Below are positions 1 through 9,539 of a DNA stretch of 64,000 bases, one piece after another. The stretch covers positions 40,949,564 to 41,013,563 of the forward strand of contig OX638135.1 in the NCBI GenBank assembly GCA_951804985.1. The letters run 5' to 3'. The notes beneath the pieces were generated by a model. That model had not been told where the DNA came from. It saw only the letters and a list, made by a program, of their open reading frames with translations, and ran no database searches. The DNA comes from Dryomyza anilis (Eukaryota > Arthropoda > Insecta > Diptera > Dryomyzidae). Numbering within the stretch: position 1 is the first letter of the stretch; the number at the start of each line of letters is the position of its first letter. Both the position numbers and the translations under genes were made by a program.

Positions 1-1079
1 CCGAGGATTTTCGACTGGCAAATAAGTATATTTTGCATGATTTGGAACCAACACTTTAATAGCAATTGTGTGGCTACCACTTAAGTTGCCACAAAGTGGT
101 TACTTGGGAAATGTACGTTAAACATTTACTTTATAAATACAATTTGGAAAACAACATATATTTCATTGGATGTTCCAGATACCCCAACTCTAGAATAGAC
201 AACCTTGTATACATCAATATTATAGAAAATCCATAAAATCAGGAATGAATAAAAATGTTAAAAGTAACATGTCTTTAAATTTAGTTGAATCTAATACACT
301 TATGCATATTTCTACTCCATTTCCATCAAATTTACTCATATATTTAATTTTCTACTCCTTTTACATCAAATATACTCCATTTCGTAATATTTTCTATTCT
401 ACTCCCTTTTACTCATTTCTACTCCCCAAATTTTTAAAATCTACTTCTTTTGCATTGGCGTAAAATGTGAACACTGGTAGAGAGTAAGTCGGATTTTTTT
501 CTCTTACTCACTCATGTCGTTTGTTGTAAAATTAAATGTGTGCTTTCTCACTTATGCGGATTATGCAAAAAGGCACCGAAAAGTAATACCATTGTCGAAA
601 TGTGTAGAATCTATAGTAATTTTTTTATTTTAAAATAAAAATAAAATATTTTTTATTAACTGGATTATCCGGTGATTTCACAAATTCCTTTTTTCTCAAT
701 TTTTAAACTTTAACCGGTTATTTTAAGCAAATCTTAAACGCCATTCAAGTTGACTTGTTCATGGACAAAACTAAAAACGCAGTTCGAATCAGCACATTAA
801 AATTATGTAGAAATGATATGAATAAAGACAGGGATGAACAAAAATGCTAAGTAATTTTGCCAAACAGTGTTATTAGTCGAAAGTGACGTAATTTTTAACA
901 ATTGTGAATTTGTTAAAAGTCAAAAAGCATGTAATTCATTATTATTGACGTCAGTGTTTTAAGATTTTAGTCCATTAAATGTTTGATTTACTTTTTCACG
1001 AAATGTGTATAAAAGCATTGAAAGACTTTTGAATAAACTATTAAAAATTGATCTACTATCGTTTTTTGTAATCCCGAAA
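1..1079. other. AT-rich intronic sequence with TCTACTCC-type repeats
   Basis: No gene is visible. Between about 305 and 445 the motif TCTACTCC or a close variant recurs roughly six times, spaced by T-rich sequence, which resembles a decayed subterminal or minisatellite array. The remainder is unstructured AT-rich DNA. Confidence 0.4.
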
Positions 1080-1150
1080 GACCCGGGATTTAACGATGAT
1101 CCCGGGATGAGTTCGACTAAAATCCCGAGATCCCGGGATTGACATCCCTA
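1062..1150 (+). mobile_element. hAT-like terminal region with repeated ATCCCGGG motifs
   Basis: This GC-richer stretch contains at least five copies of ATCCCG(GG)AT-like words in alternating orientation and ends in GACATCCCTA. Read on the minus strand it begins TAGGGATGTCAATCCCGGG, the form expected for one end of a hAT-type element with palindromic subterminal transposase-binding motifs. A CAGGGATG word at about 829 might be the other end, but no matching 8-bp target duplication supports that. I infer a single surviving end. Confidence 0.4.
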
Positions 1151-1790
1151 GTACCTATGCAAGACCAAGACTTAGCGTGCAAGAACAAGATTACCATTTC
1201 TTGCCTTGTTCTTGCAAATATCATCACTAATCACAAGTTTGGATGTTGTCTTGTTATATTCGCATATGTTTGTTGTTTGTATATGCTGCGATCAGTGTTG
1301 ACAATCTGTATTGAAATATTGTTAAAAAAAACGCATAAAAAAATGCAAACATATATATTATTTACAATTTTAAAATTTATATTAAATGTTCGCATTAAAA
1401 TAAAAAAAAAAAGTATTTTTTTTTCATAACTGTTAATATATAGACGGATCATTTGGGATTCATTTTAAATAGCTTTTTCCATTGTGATATGTCATTCATA
1501 TAATCAGAACTCTGATCATGCTTTCTTGGTGTTTTCAGATTCCATTTACGTATTGAATTCATCCAATCCCCGAGTTAAGTTTTAAATGTCTTTCAGCGGC
1601 ATCGGCAAATAAAGTGCGTATGCTGCATATTTAACTGTTGTTATCTACAGTGATTTTATTTATTGGATGTTGTCTTGAGTGCCTTGCAAGAGGAAGACTT
1701 AGCGTGCAAGAACATGCGCAAGAACAAGATTACAATTTCTTGTCTTGTTCTTGCAAATAATCATCATTAGCAGTGACCTCGGTACCCTTT
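1151..1790. repeat. Two related CAAGAACAAG hairpins about 530 bp apart
   Basis: The segments at about 1,156-1,218 and 1,691-1,757 share GACTTAGCGTGCAAGAACA and both fold back through GCAAGAACAAGA ... CTTGTTCTTGC stems with a short loop. The intervening 470 bp shows nothing recognisable. They look like two copies of one short palindromic repeat. Confidence 0.5.
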
Positions 1791-1797
1791 TTAAATA

Positions 1798-1872
1798 TAA
1801 CACCTGAGTCCATTCTATACAGTCAGTCCAGTGACTATATATTATTTGTGTAAAAAATGGACTCAGGTGTTA
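1798..1872. repeat. 17-bp perfect inverted repeat with 41-nt loop
   Basis: TAACACCTGAGTCCATT at 1,798-1,814 is perfectly complementary to 1,856-1,872. Its size fits a minimal MITE remnant or a transcribed hairpin. No target duplication is evident. Confidence 0.6.
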
Positions 1873-1887
1873 AATTTAAAATCGATC

Positions 1888-2085
1888 GACTATGAATTTG
1901 AATACCTTAATGAACGCAATTCATAACAATTATAAACGCGTTTATTACATAAATTTCGCTCAAATTATGCGATTCGTATATACGAAGAATATTTCATAAA
2001 TAGAATGATTTTTTTCACATATATTATGACATATATTATCAATTAACGCCGTTCATTCCATTTATGAACAATTTTTTATGTGCAG
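1888..2085 (+). repeat. Dispersed repeat shared with 52,396-52,562
   Basis: This stretch and 52,396-52,562 share GAATACCTTAATGAACGC, CGATTCGTATATACGA and the TTCATTCCA-TTATGAACAATTTTT end, in the same order and orientation. The copies diverge by small indels. The pattern fits two copies of one non-coding repeat family. Confidence 0.6.
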
Positions 2086-2329
2086 TCTGAAGCCTTTTTG
2101 GCCTAATGACTAAAGTTATATACATTTTGATGGCTTATATACAAAAAATATGTACATTAATTTAATTATAATGTATAATGATTAAAGATATAAACATTTC
2201 GATAGCTTATTATTTTAAAAATTATACAAAAAAATCAAAAATTAATTATAATACTAATAAAACCCTAATATAAAGAAATATTAATAAATATCAGGATTAA
2301 AGCGCACATGTGGCCAGCAATAAAATTTC

Positions 2330-3010
2330 AATTTATTATTCATTACTTACAAATTATATTTTGTTTTTAAAAATTGTTAGAAATTGTGAGATGGTGTGTT
2401 AAAAATTACGTTCATTGTAAATGTGATAATCTAAAGTGATCCGTCAAATAAGTCGGCGAATTGAGCTTGAATGTTTTAAAAAAAGTAAAATTAGATGTTT
2501 ATTAAAATAGTTATCCAAAGTCATTCCCAAAAATTGTATTGTATAAGAGGTGACATGATCATGAACACGGAGATTATAAATGAATCGAATAATTCTATTG
2601 AAATAAAGTTAAGCTTGCGAATATTCTGTTGTGTTGTTCCAGTATACAATTCCAGGCATTAAGACAAATAGGCATAAACAAAGCATAACCAAGATTTTTT
2701 CTAACATGGTATGGTAAAAAACAATTTAAATTACGTACCTTGAGTAGTGCAAATGATATTTTAGAAATTATGCTACTTATATGTTATTTAAAAGAGAGTT
2801 CATGATCTATATAGAACCAAGGGACTTATAAAGGGATACGAATTCTATACTACAAAAAGGCACAGAAAAATATCATTGATATAAATCATAAAAAGGAGCG
2901 GCCCTAAAATTGATTCTTGAGGTACACCATGACTCAATTCTAAACAATTTGATACAAAATCTAGCGTTTGAACAAACTGCTTTCGTTTATGGAGAAACAA
3001 ATATATAAGC
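2330..3010 (-). pseudogene. LINE reverse transcriptase, C-terminal fragment (non-LTR)
   Basis: Minus-strand reading gives an RT catalytic-region remnant: SHGVPQESILGPLLFMIYIN followed by a frame with stops. It matches the GVPQGSxLGPLLFxIYINDL block of Jockey/CR1-type non-LTR retrotransposons. Farther 3' come the thumb-like words FALLKVRNLNCFLPYHVRKN and ALFMPICLNAWNCILE. Several stop codons and frameshifts are present. The piece is collinear with the upstream RT fragment at 3,965-4,640, so both probably derive from one insertion later split by the tandem array and the SINE between them. Confidence 0.75.
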
Positions 3011-3082
3011 TAAGCTTACTGAAGCTGCTGAAGAGAATTTTAACTAAAATTATATATATAATTTGAAACGTCCTTTTCGACG

Positions 3083-3083
<1 letters not shown>

Positions 3084-3117
<34 letters not shown>

Positions 3118-3416
3118 GTTTGGCGCTACAGTCCTGTATAGAACTTCGGCCGAGCTCTCTCACCATTTTGAGCTGTGCGTGTTATATTTGTACTCAAAGT
3201 GGTGGGACCTACAGTTTATTGCCGAATCCGAACGGCGGGTGAGAGCTTTTCATAGGCAATGGTTTTACTCTCGTAGGTTTGCCATTTACTGACGAGAAGT
3301 AGCGCGGTATAGAAAAATGTTTCTATGAAAAGATGTTGTTAGCCCCAGTCCAGGCTTGAACCGGGGACCTTTTGACTCGCAGTCCAACGCACTAACCACT
3401 GAGCTACCGCGGCTAC
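3084..3416 (-). mobile_element. tRNA-derived SINE, near full length
   Basis: On the minus strand the element starts with a tRNA-like head containing an A box (TAGCTCAGTGGTTAG) and a B box (GGTTCAAGCC). A unique body includes CTACGAGAGTAAAACCATTG and TTTGAGTACAAATATAACAC, and it ends in an (ATT)n tail, seen here as AATAATAATAAT at 3,084-3,116. The A and B boxes would form an internal RNA polymerase III promoter. Related pieces lie at 6,580-6,786, 13,212-13,364 and 37,511-37,571. It sits between the two halves of the minus-strand LINE. Confidence 0.8.
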
Positions 3417-3429
3417 ACTTAGCACTAAT

Positions 3430-3960
3430 AGTGAATGATAAATTACAACTTAAATGTACAGAATTTAAACCAACAGGTTGAACATTTAAATATATATCAA
3501 TTTTTTCAACTTAAAAGTTTAAATTTATGGTCCAGTAAAGTATAAAATATTTTATATTAAAGCTAAGAAATTCATCATGAAAGTTGAAATTTTGCAATGA
3601 ATCAACCAAAATGTTTAAAAATTTAAAGTTTTCAACATGAATGTATCATAATTTAAACCAAAGGGTTGAACATTTAAAATTCATACATTTTTCAACCATT
3701 CAGGTAAATAAAAATCAACCAAGATGGTTAAAAATTTTAAGTTTTCAACTGGGAAAATACATAATTTAAACCAAAAGGTTGAACATTTAAATGTCAATGG
3801 ATATTCAACTCGAAAGTTTAAATTTATGGACCAGTAAAGTATAGAAAATATATATTAAACTTAAGAAATTAAATTTTAAAGTTTAAAGTTGAAATACATA
3901 CATTTTGGAACTATACAAGGTAAATAAAAATCAACCAAAATGTTTAAAAATCGTTTTTAA
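3430..3960. repeat. Imperfect tandem array (GGTTGAACATTTAAA words)
   Basis: AATTTAAACCAAnAGGTTGA plus ACATTTAAA recurs at about 3,465, 3,653 and 3,765. GGTCCAGTAAAGTATA and AAATAAAAATCAACCAA also recur, giving a degenerate tandem duplication with a period near 300 bp and internal subrepeats. It lies inside the split LINE. Confidence 0.55.
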
Positions 3961-3964
3961 ATAA

Positions 3965-4640
3965 AAAAAAATGGTATATGTTAAAAATATGAACCTCAAT
4001 AGTTGACCGTGTAGAAGGATAAATAATTTTTAAATATTGTATGGATATTCCATCCACTCTTATAGCTTTAGAGTTAATGTGTATGATTGCAATCCACAGA
4101 TCGATTTCATTTATTGCTTTAAAAGAAAAATCTCCAACATCTTCTCTGATTATTGACGGTAAAGCAGGTTTGTTCTGAATTTCAGGTAAAACTGCACTTT
4201 CATTGAACTCGTCTACATTAAGAAGTTGAATAGAATCAACTTCGTTTTGTATCCTAATATTTTCAACTTTTTCCATTTTTGATTTTGAGTACAATTAGAA
4301 AAGAAATTAATGTTAGCTTTTGCTCTCAATTTACGAATGATTGATTTTAGTTTGTTTCGATAGGAACAGAAAATTTTCCAGTTTACATCATTTTTATTTT
4401 CAAAATATGCTCGCAAAGCAAAATCTCTTCTCTCTTTGGCAGCCACGATTTTGATGGACTTCATCCAATCATCATGAGATTTAGCAGTGAAATTTTTAAT
4501 TGAAACATTTTCATTATAAATATGAATTAAGAATTACTTTATTTCAAAAATTAATCTGAAAATTAAGATCAAAGGAAACATAGAGATTTGTAAAATCATG
4601 AGCATTAAGCTGAGACCAACATTGATCAATAGCAATATTT
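3965..4640 (-). pseudogene. LINE fragment: endonuclease-RT linker and RT N-terminus
   Basis: Minus-strand translation shows the linker preceding RT (ERRDFALRAYFENKNDVNWK, FCSYRNKLKSIIRKLRAKAN) and, after a frameshift near 4,280, DVGDFSFKAINEIDLWIAI and SKAIRVDGISIQYLKIIYPS. These correspond to the FSFxxVxExxVxxAIxxIKSxAxGxDGI block at the start of the RT domain in Jockey/CR1-like elements. The portion above 4,470 reads as decayed endonuclease-to-RT linker. The fragment is broken, and its 3' continuation is at 2,330-3,010. Confidence 0.72.
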
Positions 4641-4689
4641 TTATAATTTAATATTTTTATAATTTCTGTAGTAAAAAGTCGTGCAGTCC

Positions 4690-4845
4690 CTAAATGAGGG
4701 CAAAGACATATGTCATATTTAAAAAATATGAAGAGTTTTGCTGCAAGTCTATTGAAACTTATGGGATGTTTAAATATTTGCTACAAGGCGTAACTTTAAA
4801 GTGCTAGTTGCAGTAAGACTTTTATAAACATCTTGTTTTCTTAGT
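4690..4845 (+). mobile_element. Isolated end of the 15,674-16,981 inverted-repeat element
   Basis: This stretch matches the right terminal repeat of the element at 15,674-16,981: TTTGCTGCAA, AAACTTATGGGATGTTTAA and ATAAACATCTTGTTTTCTTAGT, here at roughly 80-85% identity by eye. Only one end is present, so this is a truncated copy. Confidence 0.65.
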
Positions 4846-4961
4846 GTAACTTTGAAAGCTCATATTTTTTAAACTATTGATGTTATAAGAAAAATGGCGT
4901 AAGATTATTCTTAGTGGATCTGTTATTTCAGAAATTGTACAACATTTTTTTTAAATTAAAT

Positions 4962-5659
4962 AAAACCAGTTGGGAAGGTTAGACCACATGGGAAATTTTA
5001 AAGTAGGTTTTAGTATGATAGTTATGATTATCAGAATTATAGTCGGTCTAAGCCGACTATAAATACCCTACACATATGTGTGGTTACCATTAAAGGCGGT
5101 ATATAGGTCACCAGGGTATACGAATCCAGAAAATAACTATAAACTTTCAATCGCTGAAGAATTTCCATTCATTTGATACCCATATTTACAAATGGGTAGG
5201 TGTACCGAATTTCATTTTTTTTTTGGAACCATAAGTCGTTTCGTCGGAAACCATTATTTACATGTATTTGAGCATGAGTCAATATATATTTGACCAAAAA
5301 AAGTTTTCCTAAGCACGTATACAGTAAAATTGATCTGTAGATATAAATTTTATACGAGGTATTTGAACATAAGTGGTCGGTTCTCAGGTCACAATAGACC
5401 GATCATGCCATTTTCTTGTTCAGACAGCTTAGATATATAAGTAATCTAAATCTTAAGTTTCATTGCTCTAGCTCTACTATTTTTTCTGTAATCGTGATTT
5501 CAACAGACAGACGGACAGACAGACGGGATAATCGACTCTGGAGGACATGCTGATCAAGAATATATATACTTTTCCATACCGGAGATGCTTCCTTATGGGT
5601 GTTACAAACGGCGTACCAAACTGAATATACCCTTTCACTTTTAGTGTAGGGTATAAAAA
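4962..5659 (+). mobile_element. mini-me-like retroposon copy A
   Basis: The copy runs from AAACCAGTTGGGAAGGTTAGA to GTGTAGGGTATAAAAA. It has the family's landmarks in order: a hairpin built on AGTCGGTCTAAGCCGACT, ACATATGTGTGGTTACCAT, a poly-T tract, (CAGA)n, a conserved core (ATCGACTC..GG..ATGCTGATCAAG) and a TA-rich tract ATATATA. (GTCY)n, a conserved core and (TA)n are the published hallmark of dipteran mini-me elements. It is non-coding. It stands directly upstream of copy B in the same orientation. Confidence 0.75.
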
Positions 5660-5674
5660 TGTATAATTTTAATT

Positions 5675-6554
<880 letters not shown>

Positions 6555-6579
6555 TATATGATCATTTTATTAACCGTGC

Positions 6580-6786
6580 GTCGCTACCGCTCGGCACTCA
6601 ATGGCTATCACTCAAACCTACGAGAGTAAACATTGCAAAGGAAAATCTCTCTCCTCCGTGCGGATTCGACATTTAACTGTAGGTTCCACTACTTTGAGTA
6701 TAAATATAACTCGCACAGCTCAAAAGGTGAGAGCGCTCGGCCTAAGTTCTGTACATAACTGTAGCGCCAAACTATTATTACTATAG
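6580..6786 (+). mobile_element. SINE body and tail, 5'-truncated
   Basis: This stretch matches the non-tRNA part of the SINE at 3,084-3,416: ACCTACGAGAGTAAA, TTTGAGTATAAATATAACTC, a GAGAGCGCTCGG block and CTGTAGCGCCAAACTATTAT at the tail. The tRNA head is missing. It starts about 25 bp after mini-me copy B. Confidence 0.75.
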
Positions 6787-6900
6787 TAAATTTCAGTTTA
6801 AAACATTTGTTCTTAATTTTGAAGTATGTTTTTTTCTTAGGATTGTGAGAACTTTCAAACTAAACTAATCAAATTGTAAAAAATATCTTTTCATGTTTGT

Positions 6901-7180
6901 TCGGGTGGTGAACGGGTTGGTAATTTGTTGGATTTAAACGTCGAAAATCAATGCAGCGAGTATCGCTACAACGAGTGGGTCTGGCGGGCGTTTTCACACA
7001 CATTGTGTTTACGTTCTACATTCTGCCCGCCTTGCAGAAACTGCAAAACAAATGGTCTATAGGTACAAATTTTAGGGTCCAGCATAAATATTATACTGTG
7101 GGTCAGCCAAGAACATGCTATATAGAAGGCTAAGTTAGCCACATCGACATAATTCTTTTTGGCTCAAAAAATGGGTCTGA
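6901..7180 (+). mobile_element. BEL-associated leader/LTR-like fragment, internally deleted
   Basis: CGGGTGGTGAACGGGTTGG at 6,901 and the segment starting TCAATGCAGCGAGTATCGC both recur in the same order at 14,896-15,365. There they are separated by about 350 bp that is absent here. The adjacent BEL/Pao coding debris suggests this is BEL LTR or leader sequence. That assignment rests on proximity and is not proven. Confidence 0.45.
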
Positions 7181-7430
7181 TTAGTTGCTTAATCGGGGGC
7201 CACAATGGATCAGTGGCCACGTGAATTGCTTTAATTCACCTCTCCTAAATGTGTGCAGACTCGTGTGGTGTCTCTCATGACACACGACACATGTGTTATT
7301 GCTTGTGCATTGTTCTTTGCTGTGAGATCGGGCCAAGCAATTCACGCAATAGTGGAAATTCTTCACTACGTTATATTTCTCATACAGGTTCTTCTCCTTG
7401 AACCGGGAGCAAGTTGCTAAATGATGGTCC
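7181..7430 (-). pseudogene. BEL/Pao gag zinc-knuckle fragment
   Basis: The minus-strand frame contains CVNCLARSHSKEQC and CVVCHERHHTSLH, the paired zinc-knuckle-like signature near the end of BEL/Pao Gag (CxNCLxxxHxxxxC...CxVCxxxHHTxLH). The fragment ends just after the motif. In an intact element it would precede the protease, but here it lies 3' of the protease fragment in the minus-strand reading direction, so the pieces have been rearranged. Confidence 0.75.
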
Positions 7431-7529
7431 TGACGTCAAAGTTCGCATGCCATTGGAAGGGTAGATGCTCCATACTGTCGTCCATGACAATAAGGGCGGG
7501 TAGATATGGGACGAAATATCGTATTTTCA

Positions 7530-8110
7530 TTAGACGATCTTCGCATTTTGGGAATCAATACTATTGTCATCACTGCAATTGTTGGAGGTTTGGGTATCAG
7601 CAATTTGTACCTTGTTGTACATTGACACAATATTGTAGGGCGTGGGTGTGACCTCAGGAATGGGTCCTGAAACAATCCATCCCAGCGCTAACAATGATTC
7701 TAACACATTGTGCAGAACACCACCTCGGATTATTTTTGGATATAGATCGCAACCAATTATTATATCCACGAGTCGGGTATTGTAGAATTCTGGGTCGGCC
7801 AGATTAAGGTTGGCCAAATTACTAAAAAGGGTCGGGTCGATTGCATAGGTATGGTCTTAAATACAAGTGCATGTGCTTGAACTTTAAAGTTTGGGTCAGT
7901 TGGAGAACTCAGTGTTAATTCACAAGATTCTGATGGGTGTGCAGAAATCGTTTGGTTAAGACCACTCACTTTGGCATTAATTGTACGGGTTGGAAGCCCT
8001 ATCCGCTTACTCAATTCTTGTGTCACAAATGTGACTTCAGGTCCTGGATCGATAAAGGCACGCGCATCGAATTGGGTTCCTCTGTGTTCAACGTTGATCA
8101 TTGATGTACT
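7530..8110 (-). pseudogene. BEL/Pao aspartic protease (A17-type) fragment
   Basis: The minus strand reads INVEHRGTQFDARAFIDPGP, EVTFVTQELSKRIGLPTRTI and NAKVSGLNQT. After a frameshift near 7,790-7,830 comes LADPEFYNTRLVDIIIGCDL with ALGWIVSGPIPEVTPT. This is the BEL/Pao retropepsin and its C-terminal flank (LADPxFxxxxPxDxLIGxDxxxxIxxxG...GWxxSGP). The catalytic motif is D-P-G rather than the usual D-S/T-G. The fragment is broken and cannot be functional. Confidence 0.8.
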
Positions 8111-8282
8111 TAGAATTATTTTTATCTGTCAGATTTCTTCCGTTGAAATTATACTACGGAAAAGTTTACAATTGAGGAAATCAACTAAAAATATGAAAGT
8201 ATTTAATTACATATAATTATTTAAATGATTAATTTTACAGGAATAAAAAAGGAACTAAATAAATAGGAACTAATTAGAAGCT

Positions 8283-8923
8283 ATGGTGCAGGAAATGAAG
8301 CGATGTCCTTACATAGCGATAGGCTTCACGCAGCGTACGCCAACGGAGTTGGCTAAGTTTTGGAGAGATTTACAAGAAAAGCTAAATGCGTGTGGGCTTC
8401 CAATTAAGGAGACCACGGCGTGGGAAAAGGTATGAATAAGGTTTATGTAGTACTTCTGTTTGATATATTTACTATCGGAACCCATGCACAGCTGCGCCTG
8501 TGCGAAGTTTTTGTAAATTCAAATAGTGGATATAAAAATAGTGAGATTTTATTGGAGGTGCAACGCTCCTTTGTCCAAACCCGGCTACATTCTACAAGAC
8601 GATTTCGATTTTTTATATGATAATTTGTATGTCAGGAGTTATAGCATTTTTAAAATTTCGGTTATATGACCAGTGGCACGCTATTTGCCCATTTCCGTCC
8701 ACAATTGGGAAACGATAAACAACGACAATACTGTGGTAATTTCATGAGTGTGGCTACCCTAAGTCCACAGATAAAGTTCAACTTTGCCACGCCAATTTGT
8801 ACAAAATTTCACTCCAACTCGAGAAACACTAAAATGCACTCAATAAAGTTTTTGTTGACTTTTTCAAGTGTTGATTAGGTGGTTGATTATATATATATTT
8901 ATATATTTATATTTATTTATATA

Positions 8924-9012
<89 letters not shown>

Positions 9013-9538
9013 CATTCTGCTTAATTAACAGGTGTGGAGCGACTATAAATTTGGAGTGAAGAAAAAGTTAACAGGGAATCGCCAAGTGCCTCTCAGCGCC
9101 ATTGAAGATGTCAACTAGCTCATAAATACAAATTTTACTGTAACGGGAATATCGGAAATTAACAATTACGGTGCTTCAAATGGTGCTTCAGAAAGATCAC
9201 AAATTGAAATCTAAAACATTGAAGTAATGGATGATTTTGTATTCCCAGAGGCTGATGAGAAAAATGACAATACAACAGAGACCAATAATATTCAAGAAGA
9301 TCCGCCGGTTTTCAGAAAATCTAAAAATAATAAAATTAATTTTTTGGAAAGACAAAATGATATACAAGACTCCTTATCCGTAAACTTAATAAGCGGACTA
9401 CTGGAATTAAAAGATTTAAACACTACGGCAACGAAAGAAACCCAAAGAATTTTGTTGAAAATATACGATACACAAAAACAACAAAATATTATTCTCCGAG
9501 AAAAAAGCGAAGAAATTCGTCGACGCAATATGAAATAG
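8283..9538 (+). pseudogene. Two-exon Myb/SANT-like (zeste-type) DNA-binding protein pseudogene
   Basis: The first exon piece (8,283-8,429) encodes RCPYIAIGFTQRTPTELAKF, WRDLQEKLNACGLPIKETTA and WEK. A consensus-like donor GTATGA follows. After a 602-bp intron with a TTAACAG acceptor, the frame continues at 9,032 as [20 protein letters not shown]. Joined in phase 0, this is the second half of a Myb/SANT-like domain of the zeste-related insect family (LNAxGPxxKTxxxWKxVWSDYKxxVKKKL). Two in-frame stops (TAG at about 9,116, TAA at about 9,212) precede an open C-terminal part to 9,538, rich in Asn, Glu and Lys with a coiled-coil-like end. No upstream exon was found. The 2.7-kb hAT-like segment begins at its stop codon. 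Confidence 0.75.
8930..9009. repeat. (TA)n microsatellite in the Myb/SANT pseudogene intron
   Basis: A near-pure TA run of about 80 bp is preceded by TATATTTA variants. It lies about 20 bp before the acceptor of the pseudogene's second exon. Confidence 0.9.
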
Positions 9539-9539
9539 A

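Noticed and set aside
827..1150. A complete hAT element running from CAGGGATG to CATCCCTA
   Set aside because: The flanks do not form an 8-bp duplication and the left word is too short to be more than chance.
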